A DNA stretch of 63,457 nucleotides from Candidatus Omnitrophota bacterium (GTDB lineage Bacteria; Omnitrophota; Gorgyraeia; Gorgyraeales; Gorgyraeaceae), in contig JAHJQM010000023.1 in the NCBI GenBank assembly GCA_018819285.1, positions 1 to 63,457 on the forward strand, in the 5' to 3' direction. A model generated the notes under the pieces. The model saw only the letters and a program-made list of their open reading frames with translations, had not been told where the DNA came from and did not search any database. Shown here piece after piece: positions 9,868 through 19,008 of this stretch. The position numbers and the translations under genes were made by a program. Position 1 is the stretch's first letter, and the number at the start of each line of letters is the position of its first letter.

Positions 9868-10020
9868 ATGGGTAAGAATAATAAAAAACAATACCAAAAG
9901 CCAGAATACAAAAAGTTTTTTAAAGAACCGCAGTTGAAAAAAGAAGGAAAACTTATTGATCAGATAGGGAAAAGCTGTTCCAGCTGTAGCACTTGTTCCA
10001 GCTGTGCCTGTGGTTCTTAG
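9868..10020 (+). CDS. Candidate Cys-rich RiPP precursor peptide, 50 aa
   Basis: Own reading: MGKNNKKQYQKPEYKKFFKEPQLKKEGKLIDQIGKSCSSCSTCSSCACGS*; strong SD; Lys-rich leader-like N-terminus and Ser/Cys core; upstream of PqqD/radical SAM genes; below ORF-track length cutoff. Confidence 0.75.
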   Translation: MGKNNKKQYQKPEYKKFFKEPQLKKEGKLIDQIGKSCSSCSTCSSCACGS

Positions 10021-10237
10021 TCATGTTGATTCCAATCTAATATATCCTACCTGGTAATACGCACAAGAAAAAGACATAAAGGAATTCAGCCTTTCGGTTT
10101 ACATATAAGCGCAAGACAACCTGAAAACTTAATTATTTTCTTGATATTTCTTAGTCTTAGCAGTATTTTATATCATAGGGCTAAAAATAAGAAAAGGAAT
10201 GGAAGATGTGTAAGAAATTAATCAAAATATACATTTT

Positions 10238-10573
10238 ATGTTCGATAGCGTAAGATGCGGCAATAAGGGGGATACCGTGCTTGACAAATATGTATTGCCG
10301 GATAAAAAAATTCACTGCCGGATAATCGACGGAGAAACAGTTATTTTAAATTTTAAGGATAATACTTTTTACTTTCTCAATCCCATGGGAAGCTTTATAT
10401 GGAATTTGGCGGATGGCAAAACAAAGGTAAATAAAATCATAGGCGCCATACTTAAAGAATTCGACATCGATCATGAGACAGCAAAGAAAGATACCAGCAG
10501 CTTTATAGAGAGATTATCAAAAAAGGGCATATTGAATTTATATGATAAACCCAAAACAGCGCTTAAGAGTTAA
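10238..10573 (+). CDS. PqqD family protein (RiPP recognition element-like)
   Basis: VILNFKDNTFYFLNPMGSFIWNLADGKTKVNKIIGAILKEFDID; true start may be further in (GTG near 10277). Confidence 0.8.
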   Translation: MFDSVRCGNKGDTVLDKYVLPDKKIHCRIIDGETVILNFKDNTFYFLNPMGSFIWNLADGKTKVNKIIGAILKEFDIDHETAKKDTSSFIERLSKKGILNLYDKPKTALKS

Positions 10574-10823
10574 GTCATCCATAGTTTATACTGAATTGGA
10601 TAACAGAGAAGCTGTTCTTTTAAATTTTAAGACAAAATGTTTTTACAGGCTTAATGAGGTGGGAGCAAAAATCTGGCAGCTATTGGATGGCAAAAATACT
10701 ATTGGAGAAATAACCGATGCGATAGTAAATGAATATGATGTTGATAAGGATAAGGCATTCAATAGCGTAAATCGTCAGATAAAAAAGCTTATAAAAGAGA
10801 AGATGGTAGAAGTTGCGGTTTAA
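10542..10823 (+). CDS. PqqD family protein (second tandem copy)
   Basis: AVLLNFKTKCFYRLNEVGAKIWQLLDGKNTIGEITDAIVNEYDVD. Confidence 0.82.
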   Translation: MINPKQRLRVKSSIVYTELDNREAVLLNFKTKCFYRLNEVGAKIWQLLDGKNTIGEITDAIVNEYDVDKDKAFNSVNRQIKKLIKEKMVEVAV

Positions 10824-10831
10824 TAGATAAT

Positions 10832-11989
10832 ATGGAAATTATGTCGCGTTATTTTAAATTTTTTCGCGCTTTTACCCTTCAATGGCATATAACTGAGAGA
10901 TGTAATTGGAGCTGCAAGCATTGCTATAGGGAAAAAGAAAGCATGAAAGAGCTGCCATTCGCTAAATTATGCGATATCTTTTTCCAGTATCTGGATTTAC
11001 TTAAAGCTTTAAACCTGCCAAAGGGCCATTCTTATCTCAACTTTGCCGGAGGAGAACCATTTATCAGAAAAGATTTTTTCCGGTTATTGGAATTTGTAAA
11101 TAAATATAATAAAGGCAGGTTTAGTGTAGGTATTTTAACCAATGGCTCTCTTGTTAATGAAAAAAATGTCTTAAAGTTGAAATCTTTAGGCGTTAAGAGG
11201 GTACAATTGAGCCTTGAAGGCATGCGGGAAAACAATGACAATATACGTGAAGAAGGTAGTTTTGATGAGGTAGTTGAGAAAATCAAATTATTGATAAATA
11301 CAGGCATACAAACCGCTATTTCTTTTACGCTGACAAGGAAAAATATGGCTGATGTTCCTGCGGTTGTCCAGCTATGCGACAAGTTAGGAGTGGGAAAGAT
11401 TGGCATAAGGAGGTTTGTTCCTATCGGGAAGGGCAAAGAAAATAAGTTAAATTTATTAAGCCCGGCAGAATTAAGAAAGATGTATCATTGGAAGAGAAAG
11501 ATGCGTATTGAATTAATGGCGAAACATAGCAAGCTTCATATTGCCAATGGATGCGAGGATGGTATATTTAACAGCGCTTTAACAAGAGACATGGCGCGCA
11601 GGAAAGTGTACTGCGGGGTAGTTGAAGGCAGAACATTATCTTTGTTCCCCAATGGCGATGTTTTGGCATGCAGGCGGCTTCCGATAAAAGTGGGCAATGT
11701 CCTGCAAAAGAGCTTGCTGGAAATATATTTTTCTTCAGACACGTTGTGGCAGTTGAGAAATTTGAATAATGCGCACTCTTTATGCCAGAGATGCCGCAAT
11801 TTTAAATTCTGCCATGGAGGAGCGCTGTGCATAAGCCATGCATACTTTAATCAATTCTCTGTTCCGGATCCGCAATGTTGGCGCGTTTTTAAAAAGCCTC
11901 CTCTTCAAACCGCTTTTAAAGGGTGGCCGGAAAAGAAAAACCTACATATAACCACAGCCTTTAGTTCGTCTTTTGCAGATGAAAATTAA
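10832..11989 (+). CDS. Radical SAM/SPASM peptide maturase-like protein
   Basis: WHITERCNWSCKHCYRE (CxxxCxxC), C-terminal SPASM-like Cys set (C..LPIKVGNVLQ..C.RC..FKFCHGGALC). Confidence 0.88.
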   Translation: MEIMSRYFKFFRAFTLQWHITERCNWSCKHCYREKESMKELPFAKLCDIFFQYLDLLKALNLPKGHSYLNFAGGEPFIRKDFFRLLEFVNKYNKGRFSVGILTNGSLVNEKNVLKLKSLGVKRVQLSLEGMRENNDNIREEGSFDEVVEKIKLLINTGIQTAISFTLTRKNMADVPAVVQLCDKLGVGKIGIRRFVPIGKGKENKLNLLSPAELRKMYHWKRKMRIELMAKHSKLHIANGCEDGIFNSALTRDMARRKVYCGVVEGRTLSLFPNGDVLACRRLPIKVGNVLQKSLLEIYFSSDTLWQLRNLNNAHSLCQRCRNFKFCHGGALCISHAYFNQFSVPDPQCWRVFKKPPLQTAFKGWPEKKNLHITTAFSSSFADEN

Positions 11990-12983
11990 TTTTACATCAT
12001 ATTTTAATATACGCTATAAGTTCACAGAAACATATCTGATAGGAGGTTTATCTGTAAGGATAATGACAAATAGGAGCTCTTTTTATCGCGCTACTGACAA
12101 AATGTATCTTGTCAAAGACATTGTTAAAAAAAAGCAACCTGATATTGCCATGGCAGTCATTTCAGTCGAGCGCCTTTCTCAGATTCCTATAGATATGCCG
12201 CACGAAACAGATTGGCAGCCTGGAGTCTCTGAAGATTTTAAAGGGCCTCAGTATTTTAAAAATATCAAAGATATCAGATATCTCAGGCATCTTGGAAATT
12301 ATGGTGAAATTGCGCCCATGGCGGGGATTTGCCATCAAAATAAAATTTTATTGTTTATCGCAGGCCAGAATAAACCCATGAGTTTTAGAAATTCCATCCG
12401 CATTATATTGCTGTATTTTTTTAGATGCAGAGGTTTTTTTGCCTTACATACAGCTTATTTGACAAAGGATAAGGTTAGTATATTATTTCCTGGCAATAGC
12501 GGATGCGGGAAAACCACTATTTCTATGAATCTTGCCAAGTCTGGTTTTATTTGCCGTGGAGATGATATATCATTTTTATGCCGTTCAAATTCTAAGATAA
12601 AGGCTTATCCGTTTCCAACCAGAATGCTGCGCAGGGATTATAAAAAGGACACGAGAGTATGCATAAGGCACAAAACTTATTATAAAACAGCCTCTACTCC
12701 AGATTTTATTGTCTTTCCAGAGATAACACATAAAAAGAAAAGTAAACTTATACCTCTTTCTTCAAATGAAGCGATGATGAAGATAATCGGAAATCTCATG
12801 TTCTCATCTCTTGAGCCGGTTAGAGATGATCATGTTAAAGCTATGGAGATTTTAAAAAAGCTGGTTAAACAATGCTGTTCTTATCTGCTTCTTGGCGGAA
12901 AAGATATAATAAAGTCCCCTACTAATTTATCTTTGATTTTAAAGAGGTTGATAAAACATAAATATGAAGATATGCATTATTAG
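11973..12983 (+). CDS. HPr kinase-like (HprK-related) P-loop kinase
   Basis: LFPGNSGCGKTTISMNLAKSGFICRGDDISFL Walker A context typical of HprK-related kinases. Confidence 0.75.
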   Translation: MQMKINFTSYFNIRYKFTETYLIGGLSVRIMTNRSSFYRATDKMYLVKDIVKKKQPDIAMAVISVERLSQIPIDMPHETDWQPGVSEDFKGPQYFKNIKDIRYLRHLGNYGEIAPMAGICHQNKILLFIAGQNKPMSFRNSIRIILLYFFRCRGFFALHTAYLTKDKVSILFPGNSGCGKTTISMNLAKSGFICRGDDISFLCRSNSKIKAYPFPTRMLRRDYKKDTRVCIRHKTYYKTASTPDFIVFPEITHKKKSKLIPLSSNEAMMKIIGNLMFSSLEPVRDDHVKAMEILKKLVKQCCSYLLLGGKDIIKSPTNLSLILKRLIKHKYEDMHY

Positions 12984-14205
12984 CAAATATCCTCCAATAG
13001 AAGGCGGGGTATCGTCCGGGATATACTGGTTAGCCAGAGGATTGGGCGAATTAAATCATAAGGTGCACGTTGTTACTAATTGTATGGAGGTTGAAGAGGG
13101 TTACCGCGAGGAAATCTTAGAAGATGAGCCTGGCCAATTTGAACCAAAGAATGTAAAGGTGCATAGCACAACTCTCAATACGCCATTTTTTATTCCTTCA
13201 TACAATCCGTATCTCTCAAAGTTAGTCAATATAGCTATAGAGGTTATAAGAAAATACGACATAGACCTTATCTATTCAGAATATCTTATGCCTTATGGAG
13301 CGGCGGGTTTAATGGCAAAGTATATTACTAAAAAACCATTTATGGCCGCTCATGCTGGAAGCGATATAACTCGGTTATTTGATTCGCCGTCTTTAAAGTC
13401 GTTTTTTATAGAAATATTTAAAGGTGCTGATAAGATATCGACTACGCAGCTGAGCAGCCAGAAAATTTTAAGGAGATGTAAAATAAGCCGGGATAAATTT
13501 ATATTTGGGTTACGCAGATCCATAGACCTTAAAGCGTTTCACCCTGATGTTAAGCCATTAGGCATATCTTTATATTTAAGGAAAAACAAAAAAGAGAAAC
13601 TACCAGCGTTTTTATATTTAGGCAAAGTTTCAAAGCTTAAAAAATCCTTTAATTTTGTAGATGCGTGCAGTATTATAAAAAAAGAAGAATTTAGGCTGAT
13701 ATTTGTGGTGGGCAATAATGAAAGATCATTATTGCTAAGAAAGTATGTCCACTCAAAAGGATTAGGAGAGAAAGCTATATTTCTGCCTTTTCAAGCTCCA
13801 TGGAGAATGCCGGCTCTTATAAATTCAGCCACATGTGTTGTTTCTCCAGAAACCTCTGAAGAGCCTTATCTTCCAAAAAACACGCATTATCCTAAGATTG
13901 CCAGGGAGGCAATGGCATGCGGCAGGTGTGTTATTATCGGGAAAGGCGTGGCTGAAAAAGGGGTATACCGCATGCTGCAGGATGGCGTAAATAGCTATAT
14001 AGTCGATCCTGATAATACAAAGGGGTTTGCGCAAAGATTGCGTTCAATCGTAAAAAATCCTGATATAACAATAAAAATAGGCCAGGAGGCAAGGAGGTTT
14101 TCTGAAAAGACAGAGAATTTTAATGAAAGCATCCAGCAGTGGACCATGGCTTGCAAGGCGCTTTTATTAGAGCATTCTCTCAAGTCAGAAGGCAGATCGC
14201 CATGA
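12964..14205 (+). CDS. Glycosyltransferase family 4
   Basis: MKICIISKYPPIEGGVSSGIYWLARGLGELNHKVHVVTN..; C-terminal nucleotide-sugar binding region. Confidence 0.88.
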   Translation: MKICIISKYPPIEGGVSSGIYWLARGLGELNHKVHVVTNCMEVEEGYREEILEDEPGQFEPKNVKVHSTTLNTPFFIPSYNPYLSKLVNIAIEVIRKYDIDLIYSEYLMPYGAAGLMAKYITKKPFMAAHAGSDITRLFDSPSLKSFFIEIFKGADKISTTQLSSQKILRRCKISRDKFIFGLRRSIDLKAFHPDVKPLGISLYLRKNKKEKLPAFLYLGKVSKLKKSFNFVDACSIIKKEEFRLIFVVGNNERSLLLRKYVHSKGLGEKAIFLPFQAPWRMPALINSATCVVSPETSEEPYLPKNTHYPKIAREAMACGRCVIIGKGVAEKGVYRMLQDGVNSYIVDPDNTKGFAQRLRSIVKNPDITIKIGQEARRFSEKTENFNESIQQWTMACKALLLEHSLKSEGRSP

Positions 14206-14606
14206 AAGATATTTTTCTTTTTGCAAGAGTTTCTTATCTATTTTTTATCCTGCCAGTCATAATACATATAAAACCTCTTCCTGAAATCCTTAAATCATGG
14301 ACGCCTTGCATGTCTCCTAAATTAAGAGAATGGGATATATTAAAGATAACAAAATATCTTGATTTATTTTTTAAGCTGCGAGCGCTATTTTTTAGCAGGC
14401 GAGGGACCTGTCTTAAAAGATCTCTGATTCTTTATAAATTTTTGAGGGAAAAAGGCATTGAAGTCAGGATTAATATAGGCGTAAAAGGCGACAATAAAAA
14501 GATATATGGCCATGCCTGGCTTACGCTAGATGATAAACCATACCTTGCGCAGCCGCAGATAAACGAAGATTTTAAGGTATGTTTTATTTTTCCTCCCCAT
14601 GATTGA
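14202..14606 (+). CDS. Lasso peptide B2/McjB C-terminal-like transglutaminase-fold leader peptidase
   Basis: TCLKRSLILYKFLREKGIEVRINIGV...YGHAWLTLDDKP: Cys-His-Asp arrangement of PF13471-like proteins; start at 14202 preferred over 14139. Confidence 0.8.
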   Translation: MKDIFLFARVSYLFFILPVIIHIKPLPEILKSWTPCMSPKLREWDILKITKYLDLFFKLRALFFSRRGTCLKRSLILYKFLREKGIEVRINIGVKGDNKKIYGHAWLTLDDKPYLAQPQINEDFKVCFIFPPHD

Positions 14607-14644
14607 TTTAGCGGCTAAAGAATTTATTTCCATCAAGCATATGT

Positions 14645-15583
14645 ATGATATCCATAATAATAGTAAATTATAATAGAAAATATTTGTTGAAAGACTGCAT
14701 AGATTCTATAAAGGCGCAGAGTTTTAGAGATATAGAAATAATAGTAGTGGATAACGGTTCTTCAGATGGCAGCATTGACACAGCTAGCGCTTATTATCCT
14801 GAAGTTAAATTATTACAAAATACAGAAAACTTATTTTTTTGCAAAGCAAATAATCAGGGCGTAAAAGAGACAAAGGGGGATTTTATCCTGTGTTTAAACA
14901 GCGATTGCGTGTTGGATAAGGATTATTTAAAGGAGGCACTCAGCTCTTTTGATCTAGATGAAAAGATAGGCATGGTAAGCGGTAAGATTCTCAGGACGGA
15001 TAAGAAGACAATAGACTCCGCAGGGTTATTTGTAGCAAGGAACAGAAAACCGTTAGAAAGAGGATATGGAAAACATGATAAAGGACAATACGAAAGGCCG
15101 GAATATATATTTGGCGTAAGTGGCTCATGTATGCTTATGAAAAAAATCATGATGGACGATATAAAAGATAAGAACGGGTATTTTGATGAAACCTTTGAGA
15201 TATACTATGAAGACTTAGATTTATGCTGGAGGGCTCAGAAAAAGGGCTGGAAGGCGTATTATAACCCAAAGGCAATAGCGTATCATGAGAGAGGCGCGAC
15301 AGCAATTGTTCATCCTGTCCAACGTAGTGAATCGTCTACGGCGACTCACGGTTTTAGAGGCTATGAATTCAGGCGTATATCAGAGGAATTGAGAAAGAAA
15401 TATATAAGAAATAGATATAAGTGTATAAAAAAAAATGACTCTATGGCAGGATATTTAATAAACTTGCCGTTTATACTATCCTACGAAATTAAGATATATA
15501 GTTATTTAGTTCTCGACTTGGTCTTTAGACTAGCTCGAACAATATGTCCCAAGCGAAGCAGAGAAGAAGAAAAATTTCCTTGA
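14645..15583 (+). CDS. Glycosyltransferase family 2
   Basis: ISIIIVNYNRKYLLKDCIDSIKAQ..IIVVDNGSSDGS..; YEDLDLCWRAQKKGW. Confidence 0.92.
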   Translation: MISIIIVNYNRKYLLKDCIDSIKAQSFRDIEIIVVDNGSSDGSIDTASAYYPEVKLLQNTENLFFCKANNQGVKETKGDFILCLNSDCVLDKDYLKEALSSFDLDEKIGMVSGKILRTDKKTIDSAGLFVARNRKPLERGYGKHDKGQYERPEYIFGVSGSCMLMKKIMMDDIKDKNGYFDETFEIYYEDLDLCWRAQKKGWKAYYNPKAIAYHERGATAIVHPVQRSESSTATHGFRGYEFRRISEELRKKYIRNRYKCIKKNDSMAGYLINLPFILSYEIKIYSYLVLDLVFRLARTICPKRSREEEKFP

Positions 15584-15627
15584 CCATAATCTTTGGGCAT
15601 AGTATAATCTGAAATTGGAGGTTAAAA

Positions 15628-15894
15628 GTGATAGTAAAGGAAAGAAAAAAAGAGGTAATAAAGAAGTTTGCTGAACACGAAAAAGATACTGGTTCCTGTA
15701 ATGTGCAGATAGCAATACTTACAGAAAGGATCAATGGCCTTACAGATCATTTCAAGTCCCATAAGAAGGACTTTAATTCAAGGGTCGGGCTTTTACGTAT
15801 GGTTGGCAAGAGAAAAAGGCTTCTGGATTATCTTAAGAAAGAAAACCCGGAAAAATACCGCGAACTCGCTGATAAGCTGAGTTTGAAAAAATAA
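15628..15894 (+). CDS. rpsO: 30S ribosomal protein S15
   Basis: Family sequence HEKDTGSCNVQIAILTERINGLTDHFKSHKKDFNSRVGLLRMVGKRKRLLDYL. Confidence 0.98.
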   Translation: MIVKERKKEVIKKFAEHEKDTGSCNVQIAILTERINGLTDHFKSHKKDFNSRVGLLRMVGKRKRLLDYLKKENPEKYRELADKLSLKK

Positions 15895-15898
15895 TGGA

Positions 15899-15967
15899 AG
15901 GCGGATTTAACGACCTGCTGTTAGTTTTTTAGATAGAAAGGCAAAAGGTCTTTAAGTCCGCCTTTTT
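15899..15967 (+). terminator. Rho-independent terminator/attenuator-type hairpin after rpsO
   Basis: AGGCGGATTTAACGACCT ... AGGTCTTTAAGTCCGCCT followed by TTTTC. Confidence 0.75.
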
Positions 15968-15978
15968 CATAGTATTAA

Positions 15979-16034
15979 CGCAGACTAAAGTCTGCTACTC
16001 CAAAACATGAGGGAGTAGCGAACTTTAGTTCGCG
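15979..16034. repeat. Imperfect inverted repeat (CGCAGACTAAAGTCTGCTACTCC ... GGGAGTAGCGAACTTTAGTTCGCG)
   Basis: ~23-bp arms with few mismatches, between rpsO and pnp. Confidence 0.7.
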
Positions 16035-16058
16035 TAAAGATGGCAGAAAAGGAGACAT

Positions 16059-18140
16059 ATGGTTTATAGAGTCGAAAGAAAGATAGGTAAGGAAACGATT
16101 ATTATAGAAACAGGTAATATGGCGAAACAGGCCAATGGCGCAGTGTGCGTGCAGTATGGAGGCACCATGGTTCTGGTTACAGCTGTTTGTTCAAATGAGC
16201 TCAGGGAAGGTATTGATTTTTTTCCGCTTACTGTAGAATACCAGGAAAAAACATACGCAGCAGGCAGGATCCCTGGAGGATTTTTTAAGCGCGAAGGAAA
16301 ACCCACTGAAAAAGAGATCTTAACGTCTAGGCTTATAGACAGGCCGATAAGGCCGCTTTTTCCAAAAGGCTTTGTAAATGATGTTCAGGTTGTTGCAATA
16401 GTGCTTTCAAGCGATGGCCAGAATGACTCTGATATACCTGCGATTATAGGCGCTTCTTGCGCATTGGCTATTTCAGATATACCTTTTACGGGGCCTATAG
16501 GAGCAGTAAGGCTTGGATTAGTAAACGGAGAGTTTGTAATTAACCCTACTTTTAAAGAGCTGGATGAAAGCTCATTGAATCTAGTTTCAACGGGGCTTAA
16601 AGACAGGATTATAATGCTGGAAGCAGGGGCAAATCAGATTTCAGAAGAAAAAATGCTTGAGGCAATAGAGTTAAGTCAGGAGTATATAAAAGTAAGCATA
16701 GAATTGCAGGAAGAACTTAAGAAAAAATGCGGCAAAGAAAAGCAAAAACCTGAATTGAAACTTGTGTCTAGCGAGCTGCATGAAAAAGTAAGAAAGATCG
16801 CCATAGATGAGCTTAAGAAAATAAATGCCCTACCTGCAAAAGAACAGAGAGAAGACGCTTTTAATATTTTAGCCAAGCAGATTATCGAGAAATTAACCCA
16901 GGAAGATGAAGACTTGAGCGAATTTGACATAAAAAATGCGTTGTATGAAGTAGAAAAAACCGAGGTTAGAAAGTTTATTCTGGAGAAAAAAATAAGAATA
17001 GACACTAGAAAATATGAAGACATAAGGCCTATAAGCTGCGAAGTAGGTCTTTTGCCAAGGACTCACGGTTCAGGCCTTTTTACAAGAGGCCAGACCCAAA
17101 GCTTATCAATCACCACGCTTGGCACCAGCCAGGATGAGCAGAGGATGGATACGCTTGAGGGCGAAAAATTCAAAAGTTTCATGCTGCATTATAATTTTCC
17201 ACCTTTTAGCGTGGGAGAGACAAAGCCGATGAGAGGGCCTGGCAGGCGCGAGATTGGGCATGGCGCATTAGCAGAAAGAGCGCTTAAGGCAGTAATGCCT
17301 TCGAATAAAGAGTTTCCTTATACAGTCAGAGTTGTGTCAGAGATACTTGAGTCAAACGGTTCTAGCAGTATGGCAACTGTTTGCGCTAGCGCTCTTTCTT
17401 TGATGGACGCAGGTGTTCCTATTGCGAAGCCTGTTTCAGGTATAGCTATGGGCCTGATAAAAGAAGGCAATGACTCAGCTATATTAACTGATATTGCGGG
17501 ATTAGAGGATCATTATGGAGATATGGATTTTAAAGTGACAGGCACTGATTCAGGCGTAACTGCGCTTCAGATGGATCTTAAGATAGATGGAATAGATATG
17601 AATTTAATTAGAAGGATAGTTAAACAGGCGAATCCTGCAAGGGCGTTTATCTTAAACAAAATAGTAGAAACAATAAATGCGCCCAGAAAAGAATTATCAG
17701 AATATGCGCCAAGGATAACCACATTAATGATAGACAAGGAGAAAATAGGAGCTTTAATAGGGCCGGGCGGCAAAGTTATAAAAAAGATAATTCAGGATAC
17801 AGGGGCTACGATAGAGGTGGATGATGAAGGAAAGGTTTCTGTGGCTTCTGACAATGAAGATTCAGCTAAAAGAGCCATTGAGATAATAAAAGGCATTACA
17901 AGCGAGCCTGAAGTAGGCACGATTTACGAAGGCACTATAAAGCGCCTCATGAACTTTGGCGCATTCTGCGAGATATTTCCAGGCAAGGAAGGCCTGATAC
18001 ATGTTTCCGAGCTTTCAGACAAGTTTGTTAAAAACGCGGAAGATGCCGTTAAGATCGGAGACAAGGTCAGAGTAAAACTCATTAAGATAGACGAGATGGG
18101 CAGGTTGAACCTGAGCATCAAACAAGCAATGAGCAGTTAA
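16059..18140 (+). CDS. pnp: Polyribonucleotide nucleotidyltransferase
   Basis: Full-length PNPase with RNase PH domains, KH (IGPGGKVIKKI) and S1 domains. Confidence 0.98.
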   Translation: MVYRVERKIGKETIIIETGNMAKQANGAVCVQYGGTMVLVTAVCSNELREGIDFFPLTVEYQEKTYAAGRIPGGFFKREGKPTEKEILTSRLIDRPIRPLFPKGFVNDVQVVAIVLSSDGQNDSDIPAIIGASCALAISDIPFTGPIGAVRLGLVNGEFVINPTFKELDESSLNLVSTGLKDRIIMLEAGANQISEEKMLEAIELSQEYIKVSIELQEELKKKCGKEKQKPELKLVSSELHEKVRKIAIDELKKINALPAKEQREDAFNILAKQIIEKLTQEDEDLSEFDIKNALYEVEKTEVRKFILEKKIRIDTRKYEDIRPISCEVGLLPRTHGSGLFTRGQTQSLSITTLGTSQDEQRMDTLEGEKFKSFMLHYNFPPFSVGETKPMRGPGRREIGHGALAERALKAVMPSNKEFPYTVRVVSEILESNGSSSMATVCASALSLMDAGVPIAKPVSGIAMGLIKEGNDSAILTDIAGLEDHYGDMDFKVTGTDSGVTALQMDLKIDGIDMNLIRRIVKQANPARAFILNKIVETINAPRKELSEYAPRITTLMIDKEKIGALIGPGGKVIKKIIQDTGATIEVDDEGKVSVASDNEDSAKRAIEIIKGITSEPEVGTIYEGTIKRLMNFGAFCEIFPGKEGLIHVSELSDKFVKNAEDAVKIGDKVRVKLIKIDEMGRLNLSIKQAMSS

Positions 18141-18195
18141 CTTTACAAATGGTGCCTGGCACGAATTGTAAAGTTAGCGAATAGAAATATACGCT

Positions 18196-18945
18196 ATGGG
18201 ATTTTTAGATGCGGTGATTTCAGGGGTGGTGCAGGGCATAGCAGAGTTTTTGCCGATTTCAAGCTCGGGCCATTTAGTTATTTTGCATAAATTAACGGGT
18301 TTTAATGAGCCTGAAATCCTTTTCGACATATTTTTGCATCTTGGGACTCTGGCAGCTATATTTATAATATTTGGCAAAGAGATAATAGAAAGCGTAACTA
18401 CTAAAAAAAGAATAGGCTTATTAATTTTAGTAAGCACTTTGGTAACATTTGGTTTTGTTTGGTTCTTTATTAAAAACATAGAGGCCGCATTTAGCGATGT
18501 AAGGATAGTCGGCATTATGGTCATAGTAACAGGCCTATGGCTTATAGCGGGCAATTTTATAAGACTCGGAACAGAAGGTATGACGGTTTTTAAAGCAGGT
18601 TTGATTGGCTTGGTTCAGGGTATAGCGGCTTTGCCTGGCTTATCCAGAAGCGGTGCCACAATTTCCACAGGATTATTTTTAGGGCTTGACGGACAGGCTG
18701 CTGCAAAATTCTCGTTTTTATTATCTATCCCGGCAATACTAGGGGCATTTTTATTTAAAATCAAGGAAATAGGGTTTAATTTTACAGGTATAAATATAAA
18801 TTATTTCATTGGATTTTTTATATCTTGTATTGTGGGGATTTTTTCGCTAAAGCTATTGTTAAGGATACTGTATAAAAATAAATTTCACTGGTTTGGGGCG
18901 TATTGTATCTTATTGGGAATAACAGTATTATTGTTCGTAAGATAG
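18196..18945 (+). CDS. uppP: Undecaprenyl-diphosphatase
   Basis: BacA/UppP: GVVQGIAEFLPISSSGHLV, ALPGLSRSGATIS. Confidence 0.96.
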   Translation: MGFLDAVISGVVQGIAEFLPISSSGHLVILHKLTGFNEPEILFDIFLHLGTLAAIFIIFGKEIIESVTTKKRIGLLILVSTLVTFGFVWFFIKNIEAAFSDVRIVGIMVIVTGLWLIAGNFIRLGTEGMTVFKAGLIGLVQGIAALPGLSRSGATISTGLFLGLDGQAAAKFSFLLSIPAILGAFLFKIKEIGFNFTGININYFIGFFISCIVGIFSLKLLLRILYKNKFHWFGAYCILLGITVLLFVR

Positions 18946-19008
18946 GAATTCCTTAACCAATTTTTAGATTGCTTTTGCAATCTGAAAAATTCAAAGGTGA
19001 CTGTACAT
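18946..19008 (+). promoter_or_regulatory. Start-proximal hairpin repeat, copy 1 (CCTTAACC-AATTT-[stem]-AAATTCAAAGGTGAC)
   Basis: Shares flanks with copies at 21248, 26451, 29346; stem AATTTTTAGATTGC/GCAATCTGAAAAATT. Confidence 0.6.

Noticed and set aside
9868-10020. Classical lasso peptide precursor
   Set aside because: No Gly/Ala/Cys/Ser+7-9 Asp/Glu ring arrangement in a plausible core, and no asparagine-synthetase-like cyclase in the window
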